Assembly (NCBI GenBank): GCA_904418845.1
Contig: CAJFQC010000009.1
Span: 1-64,000 of the forward strand
DNA from: an uncultured Ruminococcus sp.
GTDB lineage: Bacteria > Bacillota > Clostridia > Lachnospirales > Lachnospiraceae
DNA: 64,000 nt
Direction: 5' to 3'
Positions within the stretch are counted from its first letter, which is position 1. Every line of letters begins with the position of its first letter. A program made the translations under genes and the position numbers. Under the pieces are notes generated by a model. The model searched no databases and was not told where the DNA came from. It saw only the letters and a program-made list of their open reading frames with translations. This document shows, piece after piece, positions 8,283 to 16,651 of this stretch.

Positions 8283-9245
8283 TTAAACTCCCGGCTTTGT
8301 GTCTGTATCGTCAGCGGCGATCTCCGTGATGGATTTCACCAGCCCGGCCAGCTCCTGTATCTGGGAAGGGATAATGATCTTAGTTGCCCTACCGTCAGCG
8401 GCTTTTTCGAAAGCTTCCAGACTCTTGAGGGTGAGAACAGCGTTGTCAGCGCCTGCATCCTTCAAAAATTTCAGTCCGTCCGCAGTGGCCTGCTGGACTT
8501 TCATGATGGCTTCTGCCTCGCCCTCCGCCTCGCGGATCATCTTTTCCTTCTCCGCCTCTGCCTGTAAGATAGCGGCCTGTTTTCTTGCCTCTGCTTCAAG
8601 GATCACAGACTCTTTCTTGCCTTCTGCTACAAGGACGGTGGATTTTTTCTCACCTTCTGCGATTAGGATGGCCTCTCTGCGTTCGCGTTCGGCTTTCATC
8701 TGTTTTTCCATTGCGTCCCGGATCGCGGTGGGCGGGATGATATTCTTAAGCTCCACGCGGTTCACTTTGATGCCCCATGGATCGGTAGCCAGATCAAGTT
8801 CAGCGCGCATCTTTGTGTTGATCGTTTCTCTGGAGGTGAGAGTCTGGTCAAGCTCCAGGTCGCCAATGATATTACGGAGGGTTGTTGCGGTCAGGTTCTC
8901 AATAGCGATGATAGGGTTGGCTACACCGTAGCAGAACATCTTCGGATCTGTAATCTGGAAAAATACTACAGTATCAATCTGCATGGTGACGTTATCCTTG
9001 GTGATCACAGGCTGGGGCGGAAAGTCAACGACCTGCTCCTTTAAATCAATCCGCCTTGCCACCCGGTCGATGATCGGGAGCTTGAAATGAAGACCAGTGT
9101 TCCATGTCGTCTGATAGGCGCCCAGACGTTCCAGAACGACAGCCTGTGCCTGGTGCACAATCTTAACGCAGGAGATCAGTATCGCTACGATCAGGATCAC
9201 GATGATAAGAAAAAAGATGGTTCCGATGCCTAAAAAACTACTCAT
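8283..9245 (-). CDS. SPFH (stomatin/paraslipin-like) membrane protein, QmcA type
   Basis: A 320-residue flotillin/stomatin-class scaffold that oligomerises at the membrane. An N-terminal membrane helix (about 5-28) is followed by the SPFH/band-7 domain (about 30-185, including VVLERLGAYQTTWNTGLHFKLP and FFQITDP). A long Ala/Glu/Lys/Arg coiled coil (about 185-260) with repeated EAE-type heptads and a C-terminal oligomerisation segment complete it. The start overlaps the NfeD gene by 8 bases. SPFH and NfeD proteins are known as cotranscribed partners, so this order supports both calls. Confidence 0.9.
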   Translation of the reverse strand: MSSFLGIGTIFFLIIVILIVAILISCVKIVHQAQAVVLERLGAYQTTWNTGLHFKLPIIDRVARRIDLKEQVVDFPPQPVITKDNVTMQIDTVVFFQITDPKMFCYGVANPIIAIENLTATTLRNIIGDLELDQTLTSRETINTKMRAELDLATDPWGIKVNRVELKNIIPPTAIRDAMEKQMKAERERREAILIAEGEKKSTVLVAEGKKESVILEAEARKQAAILQAEAEKEKMIREAEGEAEAIMKVQQATADGLKFLKDAGADNAVLTLKSLEAFEKAADGRATKIIIPSQIQELAGLVKSITEIAADDTDTKPGV

Positions 9246-9720
9246 TTGCCGAGTCCTCCTTATATTTTTCTACAATTAGTTTTACCCCGGATACAGCGAC
9301 GACCTTCGCAAGGCCTCCTTCTTCCAGTATTTCCCTGTCGTCTTTGCTGCGGACAGTCCATTCCTGGCCGTTTACAACGCTCTTTCCGGTTTGATTAATA
9401 TTGTCTACCCGCTGTGTCAGTTTGATAACCTTACCGATCTCGCTCTCATAATTTGTCTTTACTCGTTTTTTATTCAGATGATTGATCGCCCATGGGCGCG
9501 TAAAGATGAGCAGGACACAGGAAACAGCGAGAAAGACCAGTACCTGTATGAGAATGTCTGCTCCTAGGGCATTAGCCAGAAGGGCCGCCAGCGATCCGCC
9601 GGCAAACCAGATGGTTGTAAGCCCTACGGTGAAGATCTCAATGATGATCAGGAGGATAAACAGACCAAGCCATATAAGATTTAGCATTGCTGGAGATAAA
9701 ATAAATATGTCTGTATTCAT
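9238..9720 (-). CDS. NfeD family membrane protein
   Basis: A 160-residue protein with two or three N-terminal membrane helices (about residues 12-80), then a short OB-fold NfeD domain (about 90-155, with VNGQEWTVRSKDD and GGLAKVVAVSGVKLIVEKY). It is the short form without the ClpP-like protease domain. NfeD proteins assist partner SPFH proteins in membrane organisation. AAAGGAG precedes the ATG. It overlaps the SPFH gene downstream and follows the zinc-ribbon gene by 38 bases, so all three are probably one operon. Confidence 0.88.
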   Translation of the reverse strand: MNTDIFILSPAMLNLIWLGLFILLIIIEIFTVGLTTIWFAGGSLAALLANALGADILIQVLVFLAVSCVLLIFTRPWAINHLNKKRVKTNYESEIGKVIKLTQRVDNINQTGKSVVNGQEWTVRSKDDREILEEGGLAKVVAVSGVKLIVEKYKEDSANE

Positions 9721-9758
9721 ATAGGTTCTCCTTTCGTTTAGTAAGTTATCTGCTGTGT

Positions 9759-10829
9759 CTATGGCGAATAGCTGTGGTAATCTATGTCAAAATACTCTTC
9801 CGAGGGCTGAAGCACAATATTGTCTCCTTCCAGAAGAAGCACTGTGCCGGCGGGCAGGACAACATTTTTGATACCGTGGTCTGAGTAATAGTTTTGGATG
9901 CCACTATAACTGCTGTTGCTCATCCACAGATAGTCAGAATTGCCATCGGGATATGTAAGCTCCAAAGAAGAGTCTGCTGTGTCAAGAGCCGTCTCCAGAT
10001 AGAGATGATAGATTCCCTCTGCAAAATCCTCCCCGACGATATATGTATCTGCGTCAAGAATTACCGCGCTGCCGGCCGACGGGTTAGGCCCGGACTCCGA
10101 AGTGAGAGGCTGGGCATTGTCTGTGGTGAGGGTTAAGAACACGGTGTCATCTATAGAGACCCATGCTCCGTTATAAAGGCGTATATCCTCCTGATAGTGC
10201 ACCTCGTTATATTCTTCGTCATCTCCAAACCAGATATAATCATAGATCATATTTTCTTCATCTGTAATATGGAATGAGCCTGTTCCCTCTTTAAGCTCCG
10301 CAGTATAGATGCCCTCGGGGATATGGACTCCGACTAAATAGTATCCGTTTCCTAAGACAGTCTCGTATGCGCCCCCACTCTCTGGAATGTCTCTTGTCAC
10401 ATAAAGATAGGGGGAAGAATCGTCATAAAAGTCGCTGCCTGTATCTGTCTGCAATGAAGAGACTGAATAGGAAGCGGAAAACTCTTGCAAAATATTTTTT
10501 CCTGCCTGAATCAATGCGGGCAGCAGTGTAAATAAAAGAATTATGGCGATGATGAGAAGCAGGGCGAGCTTCCGCATTTTTGAAGAGGATCGAGAGGGCG
10601 TCCTGCGGGGAACCGGATCCTTCTGCCGCCTTTTAATCTGCCGTTTGTCTGAGGAGCCGCCGCTGCTTTGTCTGTGGGGCGCGGCTCTTCCCGCGGGAGT
10701 TGAACTGGCGGACGGCACCTCATATGAATTCTTCAGATAGTCCCGGTCATACAGGCTGTTGTTCAGACCGCAGAATTCACATTTCCCGCCAGACAGTCTG
10801 CCGCCGCACAAAGTACATTTCTTTAACAT
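9759..10829 (-). CDS. Zinc-ribbon membrane protein with duplicated extracellular domain
   Basis: A 356-residue protein of unknown function. Residues 5-20 are a zinc ribbon with cysteines at 5, 8, 17 and 20 (CTLCGG, CEFCG). A Ser/Arg/Pro/Gln-rich basic linker follows, then one membrane helix at about 88-112 (LALLLIIAIILLFTLLPAL). Two beta-rich units outside the membrane look like internal duplicates (around 150-225, YYLVGVHIPEGIYTAEL; and 255-345, YIVGEDFAEGIYHLYLE). This fits an inside ribbon and outside sensing or binding domain. GAGGGG precedes the ATG. It leads the NfeD-SPFH operon. Confidence 0.7.
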   Translation of the reverse strand: MLKKCTLCGGRLSGGKCEFCGLNNSLYDRDYLKNSYEVPSASSTPAGRAAPHRQSSGGSSDKRQIKRRQKDPVPRRTPSRSSSKMRKLALLLIIAIILLFTLLPALIQAGKNILQEFSASYSVSSLQTDTGSDFYDDSSPYLYVTRDIPESGGAYETVLGNGYYLVGVHIPEGIYTAELKEGTGSFHITDEENMIYDYIWFGDDEEYNEVHYQEDIRLYNGAWVSIDDTVFLTLTTDNAQPLTSESGPNPSAGSAVILDADTYIVGEDFAEGIYHLYLETALDTADSSLELTYPDGNSDYLWMSNSSYSGIQNYYSDHGIKNVVLPAGTVLLLEGDNIVLQPSEEYFDIDYHSYSP

Positions 10830-10878
10830 TTTCCCCTCGCTTTCTATAAGATATGAACGTTGCCTGCTGATTAGATAT

Positions 10879-10907
10879 ATTGTAGCAGATATAGAGCTTT
10901 TTGTGAA
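10879..10907 (-). promoter_or_regulatory. Promoter of the zinc-ribbon/NfeD/SPFH operon
   Basis: On the minus strand TTCACA and TACAAT are spaced by 17 bases, about 50 bases before the zinc-ribbon start. It diverges from the ATPase promoter. Confidence 0.6.
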
Positions 10908-10961
10908 CTTGAAGAAAGTGTAAATTTTTCTTAAGACAAGTGTTTTAAAGAAGAAAACATA

Positions 10962-10990
10962 TTGATGCTTTTATTACTTTTCGTTATACT
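10962..10990 (+). promoter_or_regulatory. Promoter of the metal ATPase gene
   Basis: TTGATG and TATACT are spaced by 17 bases, a good sigma-A match, about 68 bases before the ATPase start. No obvious metalloregulator palindrome overlaps it. Confidence 0.65.
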
Positions 10991-11057
10991 GTATATTTAA
11001 AGGGGTCAGTCATAGGGGATCAGAGTAAATGTACGAGGAAAGTTCAGGGAAACAGTG

Positions 11058-12923
11058 ATGACAAAAGAGGCAAAGAAGAAAGGCATTGAGATAGGGGCAG
11101 GTTTGCTGCTGTATATCATCGCATGGGCAATAACCGCCAACTGGACGGTTCAAGACAGCGCGGATGCATTATTGTTCTTGGTGGCATATACAGTCCTTTC
11201 GGTGACAACGTACTGGGAACAGATAAAAAAGATTACGAAAAAGCAGTTCATAGATGAGAATCTTTTGATGATTATCGCGACGGCGGGAGCTTTTTTTGTT
11301 GGGAGGCATAAGGAAGCTGTGGCGGCCATGCTGTTTTATCAGATTGGGAAGCTTGTAGAAGAGATCTCTTTGAGCAGAACGAAGAAATCTATTGCGAAAT
11401 TCATTGATATACGTCCGGAGTATGCCAATCTGAAAGTGATCGGGACTGAGAAGATCGTATCGCCGCAGGACCTGCTTTTAGGACAGATCATTGTGCTGCG
11501 CCCGGGTGAAAAGATCCCTGTGGATGCGGTTGTGACATCAGGGACAGGCACTGTGGACATGAAAGCACTTACAGGAGAATCTGAACCAAGGGCGGTGCGC
11601 ACAGGCAGCAGACTGTATAGCGGCAGTATCAATTTGAATGGCGTGCTTGAGGCAAGGGTCGTAAAGCTTTACAATGACTCTACAGCGGCAAGAATCATAA
11701 AGCTTGTGGAGAGCGCCAATGAGAAAAAATCGGAGAGCGTGCATTTTGCGGATAGATTTACCAAATACTATACGCCGATCGTTATTCTGATCGCTCTTTT
11801 GACAGTGGTTCTTCCTCCTATGATATTTATAGAGGCAAGGGATGAATGGATCTACCGGGGGCTTATTATCCTTGTGGCCGCGTGTCCGTGCGGTCTGATG
11901 GTGTCTATTCCTATGGCGTTTCTGGGAGGCATCGGCTCAGCGGCAAAACAGGGGGTGCTTATAAAGGGCGGATCATTTTTGGAGGAGATCACAGAGGTAG
12001 ATACTTTTGTATTTGATAAGACAGGAACTCTGACAGAGGGTGTATTCTATGTAAGAGATATTGTTCCCCGCAAGATGGAGAAGGAAGAGCTATTGGAGAT
12101 CGCTGCGCTGGCGGAATCTTATTCAAAGCATCCGGTGGCCATGTCTTTGATAGAGGCATACGGCAGACAGTTTGATAAGAGAAGAATATCGGACATTGAA
12201 GAACAGCCGGGATACGGTGTGCACGCCAAAGTAGACGGAAGAGAAGTTTACGTAGGAAATACAAGACTGATGAACCGGGAAGGAATATACTATGAGCCTG
12301 CGAATGGAGCGGGAACAGCAGTCTATGTAGCAGTGGACGGGAAATACGCGGGGTATATCCTGATTGCAGATGTGATCCGCAAGGACGCAGGAAGACTGAT
12401 CAGATGGCTGCACAAACGTGATCTTTCCACAGTTATGTTGACAGGAGACAATGAACAGGTGGCAGAGGATACTGCGTCGAAGCTCAGAATTGAGAGTGTA
12501 TACGCAGAGCTGATGCCTGAGGATAAAGTGTCGCTTCTTAAAGAATTCCGAGAGAACCAGATGGAAGGTGAGAAGCTGGCATTTGTAGGAGATGGGATCA
12601 ATGACGCACCGGTGCTTGCGTTGGCGGATATTGGCATTGCGATGGGCGGACTGGGAGCAGACGCAGCTCTTGAGGCGGCGGATGTCATTCTTATGGAAGA
12701 TGAGCCCTCCCGTATTATCAATGCGATCCAAATATCCAGAGCAACCTTGCGGTCTGTGAGACAGAATATGGTGTTTGCCATAGGGATGAAGGCTCTTCTT
12801 ATTGTCATGGCTTTTTTCGGGTTAGTGACAATGCAGAACGCAATCATTTCAGATATGGCAGTCATGCTGATCAATATTTTGAATTCATTCTGGATGTTGC
12901 AGTATCCAGAACGTGGAGTGTAA
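11058..12923 (+). CDS. P1B-type heavy-metal-transporting ATPase (Zn/Cd/Pb class)
   Basis: A 621-residue P-type ATPase that exports soft divalent metals. Visible motifs: TGES in the actuator domain, CPCGLMVSIP in the transport helix, the phosphorylation site DKTGTLTEG, the HP dipeptide in YSKHPVAM, MLTGDN and GDGINDAPVLALADIGIAMG. The CPC-x4-S-x-P pattern is the signature of subclass P1B-2 (Zn, Cd, Pb) rather than copper pumps. The N-terminus goes straight into membrane helices, with no heavy-metal-associated domain or CxxC motif. ATG at 11058 and GTG at 11055 are both possible; CAGGGA lies upstream. A TPR lipoprotein gene follows after 3 bases. Confidence 0.9.
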   Translation: MTKEAKKKGIEIGAGLLLYIIAWAITANWTVQDSADALLFLVAYTVLSVTTYWEQIKKITKKQFIDENLLMIIATAGAFFVGRHKEAVAAMLFYQIGKLVEEISLSRTKKSIAKFIDIRPEYANLKVIGTEKIVSPQDLLLGQIIVLRPGEKIPVDAVVTSGTGTVDMKALTGESEPRAVRTGSRLYSGSINLNGVLEARVVKLYNDSTAARIIKLVESANEKKSESVHFADRFTKYYTPIVILIALLTVVLPPMIFIEARDEWIYRGLIILVAACPCGLMVSIPMAFLGGIGSAAKQGVLIKGGSFLEEITEVDTFVFDKTGTLTEGVFYVRDIVPRKMEKEELLEIAALAESYSKHPVAMSLIEAYGRQFDKRRISDIEEQPGYGVHAKVDGREVYVGNTRLMNREGIYYEPANGAGTAVYVAVDGKYAGYILIADVIRKDAGRLIRWLHKRDLSTVMLTGDNEQVAEDTASKLRIESVYAELMPEDKVSLLKEFRENQMEGEKLAFVGDGINDAPVLALADIGIAMGGLGADAALEAADVILMEDEPSRIINAIQISRATLRSVRQNMVFAIGMKALLIVMAFFGLVTMQNAIISDMAVMLINILNSFWMLQYPERGV

Positions 12924-12926
12924 AAG

Positions 12927-13490
12927 ATGATAAGAAAAAATAGTAAAATAGTGCGTACTGTGATGACGGGTATCTTTGCTGCGGGAGTACTGGCCGGATG
13001 TGCAAACCCTCAAAAAGAGGGGACAGCGGCATTGGAAGAAGGAAATTACGAAGAAGCGCGGGAGCAGTTTCAGCAGACGGCAGAGAGTGACAACAAAGAA
13101 AAGGCAGCGGAAGGATACCGCGGGATTGGTATGGCATATTATGGACTCGAAGATTACGGGGCAGCTTTGGAAGCCTTTGAACAGGCAGCGGCGCAGGGGG
13201 CGGAGCAGAGTGTGCAGCTTTACCACCTGATGTCCGTGTGCGCGATGCAGACTCGGAATTTTGAAAAAGCGCTGGAGTACATCCAGACAGGGCTGGGGCT
13301 GGCACAGACTTCTGATGGAAAGGAATCTGCGGATGCAGATATGCTTCGGGAGATGAGATACAATGAGATTGTCTGTCTTGAACAGCAGGCGGATTGGGAG
13401 AGCGCGAAGCAGAAAGTGGAAGAATATCTGACCGAATATCCGGATGATGAAAACGTTCAAAAAGAAGCGGAGTTTTTAAAAACACGGTAG
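12927..13490 (+). CDS. TPR-repeat lipoprotein
   Basis: A 187-residue exported lipoprotein. The signal peptide ends in lipobox LAGC (Cys about residue 25). Tetratricopeptide helices follow (EEGNYEEAREQFQQTAE, GIGMAYYGLEDYGAALEAFEQAA, NFEKALEYIQTGL, DWESAKQKVEEYLTEYP). TPR solenoids bind protein partners; the partner here is unknown. It starts 3 bases after the metal ATPase stop, so the two are cotranscribed, and it ends in a strong terminator. Confidence 0.8.
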   Translation: MIRKNSKIVRTVMTGIFAAGVLAGCANPQKEGTAALEEGNYEEAREQFQQTAESDNKEKAAEGYRGIGMAYYGLEDYGAALEAFEQAAAQGAEQSVQLYHLMSVCAMQTRNFEKALEYIQTGLGLAQTSDGKESADADMLREMRYNEIVCLEQQADWESAKQKVEEYLTEYPDDENVQKEAEFLKTR

Positions 13491-13513
13491 TGCGTATGCA
13501 CTGCCGGTTTTTT
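13479..13513 (+). terminator. Terminator after the TPR lipoprotein
   Basis: CGGTAGTGC and GCACTGCCG form a 9-bp stem (one G-U) with loop GTAT, an A-run before and six Ts after. It lies just upstream of hflX. Confidence 0.75.
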
Positions 13514-13544
13514 GAAAAACCTCATGATCATGGAGAAACAGCCT

Positions 13545-14780
13545 ATGTATGAGACAGAGCGTATTGAGGAACGGGTAGTCCTCGTGGGAATTGATACAGG
13601 AAGTACAGAGATTGCAGAGCGTTCGCTGGACGAACTGGCGGAGCTGGCAAAGACAGCCGGGGCAAAAGTGGAGGGAAGACTCCTTCAGGCAAGAGAAAAC
13701 GCCCATCCCGGAACATATATCGGAAAAGGGAAATTGCTGGAACTCAAAGAACTGTTATGGGAGACGGAAGCTACGGGAATTATATGTGACGATGAATTGA
13801 CCAGCGCACAGCTTGGGAATCTGGAAGCGGAACTGGACTGTAAAGTTATCGACCGTACTCTTCTGATTCTGGATATATTTGCTGCCAGAGCAGTTTCAGG
13901 GGAAGGAAAGATACAGGTGGAACTGGCTCAGCTGCGCTACCGCGCCTCCCGCCTCACAGGACTGGGAAAGTCATTGTCCCGCCTTGGAGGGGGGATCGGC
14001 ACGCGAGGACCGGGAGAGAAGAAGCTGGAGATGGACCGGCGTCTTATCAGAGAGCGCATCAGCCGCCTGAAGAGGGAACTAAAAGACGTGGAGAAACACC
14101 GGGAGCTTATACGCGCCCAGCGTCAGCAGTCCGGCCTTAAGACAGCGGCGCTTGTCGGTTACACGTCCGCGGGGAAGAGCAGTATTGAAAATGCCCTTAC
14201 AGATGCGGGTATATTAGAGGACGCTATGCTGTTTTCTACACTTGATACAACGACCCGGTTCCTGATGCTGGATAACACGCAGGGGATACTGATCACGGAT
14301 ACGGTTGGCTTTATACGGAAACTGCCTCATCATCTGGTGGAAGCATTTAAGAGCACGCTGGAAGAGGCAAAATACGCGGATATCATTATCCATGTGGTAG
14401 ACGCGTCCAATCCCCAGATGGATGAGCAGATGTATGTGGTGTATGACACCCTGCGCCAGCTCGGCGCGGAAGGGCGCCCGGTGATCACTCTGTTCAATAA
14501 ACAGGACCGTTTGGCGGAGCCGGTGCGTCAGCGGGATTTTCAGGCGGAATACTCCATTCCAGCTTCCGCGAAGACAGGGCAGGGCTTGGATGAATTAAGA
14601 AAAGCGCTCCTGGAGATCATACGCAGAGACCAGATTTACATTGAGCGTTTGTATGAGTTTTCCAATGCCGGGAAGATACAGCTTATCCGCAGTAAAGGGC
14701 AGTTGTTGTCGGAGGAATATGTGCCCGAAGGGATCGTGGTCAAGGCGTATGTTCCCAAAGACATATACGGTCATATATAA
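13545..14780 (+). CDS. hflX: GTPase HflX
   Basis: A ribosome-associated GTPase that splits or rescues stalled 70S ribosomes. The 411 residues show the HflX N-terminal domain (GTYIGKGKLLELKELL, ICDDELTSAQLGNLE), the Gly-rich GGGIGTRGPGE loop before a long coiled coil, and the G domain with G1 GYTSAGKSS, G3 DTVGFI and G4 NKQD. G1 is unusual: most relatives read GYTNAGKST followed by LFN or LMN. The ATG at 13545 is favoured because a GGAG lies 9 bases upstream; other starts at 13524 and 13530 sit in the preceding terminator's shadow. It converges with a short-chain dehydrogenase gene 17 bases on. Confidence 0.9.
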   Translation: MYETERIEERVVLVGIDTGSTEIAERSLDELAELAKTAGAKVEGRLLQARENAHPGTYIGKGKLLELKELLWETEATGIICDDELTSAQLGNLEAELDCKVIDRTLLILDIFAARAVSGEGKIQVELAQLRYRASRLTGLGKSLSRLGGGIGTRGPGEKKLEMDRRLIRERISRLKRELKDVEKHRELIRAQRQQSGLKTAALVGYTSAGKSSIENALTDAGILEDAMLFSTLDTTTRFLMLDNTQGILITDTVGFIRKLPHHLVEAFKSTLEEAKYADIIIHVVDASNPQMDEQMYVVYDTLRQLGAEGRPVITLFNKQDRLAEPVRQRDFQAEYSIPASAKTGQGLDELRKALLEIIRRDQIYIERLYEFSNAGKIQLIRSKGQLLSEEYVPEGIVVKAYVPKDIYGHI

Positions 14781-14796
14781 ATATCCAAAATCTATG

Positions 14797-15546
14797 TCAC
14801 AGATATCCGCCGTCCACACCGATGATCTGGCCGGTGAGATATCCCGGCGCGTCTGCAAGGGAGAGGACGAACTGTGCGATCTCTTCCGCGGCGCCGAAAC
14901 GTCCTGACGGGATCTCCTCTGCCAGCGCCAGGCGCTCTTCCTTGTTAAGCCGTGCGTTCATCTCAGTGTCGATAACCCCGCAGGCGATGGCGTTGACCTG
15001 TATATTGCTGGGGGCCAGCTCCTTTGCAAGCGCCCGGGTCAGTCCGTTCAGCCCGGATTTGGCGGCAGAATAGGCGGCCTCGCAGGAGGCTCCTGATACG
15101 CCCCACATGGAGGAGATGTTGATGATCTTTCCCGCTTTTTGGGAGACCATATGAGGGATTGCCTCCCGGCAGCAGTAGAATACAGAAGATAAATTCGTAT
15201 CCAGAATGTTCTGCCATTCTTCATCCGACATATCGCTTAAAAGCCCGAAGTGTGAAATCCCGGCATTGTTTACAAGAATATCGAGACCACCCTGCAAGGA
15301 GCTGTTCCCGCAGGGTGATGTGATCACACGGAACATGGAGCGCACAGTGTCCGGACTGCTCACGTCTCCTGGGAGCATCATGCATGATCCGCCCCGGGAT
15401 AAAATCTCTTTTTCTACTTCTTTTAATTGTTCCACGGAATTCCTGCAATTTATAAAAACATGATATCCGGCTTCCGCGAAAGCCAGAGCGCAGGCGCGCC
15501 CGATCCCGCGGGAAGAGCCGGTTATAAGAACATTTTTTTTCTTCAT
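14797..15546 (-). CDS. Short-chain dehydrogenase/reductase, FabG-like (possible EF-P 5-aminopentanone reductase YmfI)
   Basis: A 249-residue NAD(P)-dependent oxidoreductase of the classical SDR family: cofactor motif TGSSRGIG, NNAG at about 92, catalytic serine in INISSMWG and YSAAK (Tyr/Lys). The C-terminal IACGVIDTEM and YLTGQIIGVDGGYL match FabG-type enzymes. The GVSGASCEAAYSAAKSGLNG stretch resembles the clostridial reductases now named EF-P 5-aminopentanone reductase, but FabG or a sugar-alcohol dehydrogenase cannot be excluded. It follows the AraC-type gene by 61 bases on the same strand. Confidence 0.75.
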   Translation of the reverse strand: MKKKNVLITGSSRGIGRACALAFAEAGYHVFINCRNSVEQLKEVEKEILSRGGSCMMLPGDVSSPDTVRSMFRVITSPCGNSSLQGGLDILVNNAGISHFGLLSDMSDEEWQNILDTNLSSVFYCCREAIPHMVSQKAGKIINISSMWGVSGASCEAAYSAAKSGLNGLTRALAKELAPSNIQVNAIACGVIDTEMNARLNKEERLALAEEIPSGRFGAAEEIAQFVLSLADAPGYLTGQIIGVDGGYL

Positions 15547-15607
15547 TGGGCACCTCTGTTTTCAGATGGTTTTCGGATTCTTTGAATAACAAACCCTATA
15601 GTTTTAG

Positions 15608-16468
15608 CTAAGAATTATACTGAGCATATTTCTTTGGCGAGATTCCTACTGCTTTTGTGAATGCTTTGAGATAATTGCTGTAATCGTTGAATCCACATGC
15701 TTCACATGCTTCGTTCACAGAGTAGCCCTGGCTGAGCAGGGACTTGGACAAAGTGATGCGTTTGGCAGTGATATATTTATTGATGGTTGTCCCGGTCGCG
15801 GCCTTAAAGATACGGCAGATGTATGAGCTGCTCAGATAAAAATGAGAGGAGAGCTCATCTAAAGACAGAGTGTCCTGCATATGTGTATTGATGTAGGACA
15901 GGATAGCGTCTACCTGCGCATTGTGGGTGCTGGCCGTCTGTGATTCTTCCGCATTTTTGCAGCGTGCGTTGAAGGCACGGTTTAAAAATACCATTAACTC
16001 TAAAAAGACGGCACGATCCATAATGTCTTCGCCGAAGCCGTCCGCCGAGGACAGCTTGTGGATGTAATAGAGGAAACGGTTCTGTTCTTCTGTGGTAAGA
16101 TGCATCCTGTGAGGCATGTCTGTATCACGGAAACAAAAGCACCGGCCTAAGTCAGTGGATTCTGTGGAGAGTTCTTTTAAGTATTCCGGATCAATGGACA
16201 TGACGATGCGTTCATGTTTCTGGCGGTCGATCTGGGAGAGGTAATGACTTTCGAACTGGTTGATAAGGAAGATATCTCCCTCTTGGATGTCATAGAAACA
16301 GTTATCAATCAGAAACTGTTTTCCACCGCAGATCGAGTAGTAGATCTCATAGCAGTCGTGGATATGCATGTCCATAGCTTTCTCATCCTTATATAAGTGC
16401 GCGAACGCGAAGGAATGTTCCTCCATACAGCGCTGTACTGTGTCTTTGCACGAAGGGCAGGCTTTCAT
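15608..16468 (-). CDS. AraC-family transcriptional regulator with cupin domain
   Basis: A 286-residue regulator. The N-terminal half is a cupin-like sugar sensor (MHIHDCYEIYYSICGG, DIQEGDIFLINQFESHYL). The C-terminal 100 residues hold two helix-turn-helix motifs of the AraC class (LSLDELSSHFYLSSSYICRI and YSVNEACEACGFNDYSNYLK, then AFTKAVGISPKKY). The ATG at 16468 is chosen since AAAGGAGG lies 8 bases upstream; a GTG at 16477 touches that site. It is divergent from kduI and probably controls the uronate genes, inferred from position. Confidence 0.88.
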   Translation of the reverse strand: MKACPSCKDTVQRCMEEHSFAFAHLYKDEKAMDMHIHDCYEIYYSICGGKQFLIDNCFYDIQEGDIFLINQFESHYLSQIDRQKHERIVMSIDPEYLKELSTESTDLGRCFCFRDTDMPHRMHLTTEEQNRFLYYIHKLSSADGFGEDIMDRAVFLELMVFLNRAFNARCKNAEESQTASTHNAQVDAILSYINTHMQDTLSLDELSSHFYLSSSYICRIFKAATGTTINKYITAKRITLSKSLLSQGYSVNEACEACGFNDYSNYLKAFTKAVGISPKKYAQYNS

Positions 16469-16560
16469 GTAAAACACCTCCTTTGAGGAAGCCTTTCAGG
16501 GCGCTCTATATAAGTATATACAGCATGTTCAGAATTTTCAATATTTATATCAAAAAAACA

Positions 16561-16590
16561 CAAGAAACGGAATAAGGTGAATGTTATACT
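16561..16590 (+). promoter_or_regulatory. Probable activator-dependent promoter of kduI
   Basis: A good -10 TATACT (16585-16590) lacks a -35 box; 17 bases upstream sits CAAGAAA. The same heptamer lies at exactly the same distance from TATAAT before the foldase-like gene at 21489. This fits an AraC-activated promoter. Confidence 0.45.
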
Positions 16591-16651
16591 AAATAGCAGG
16601 TAAGAAGGAAAGATGTAATAACAGCATCAAATATCATCAGGAGGTTTCATC

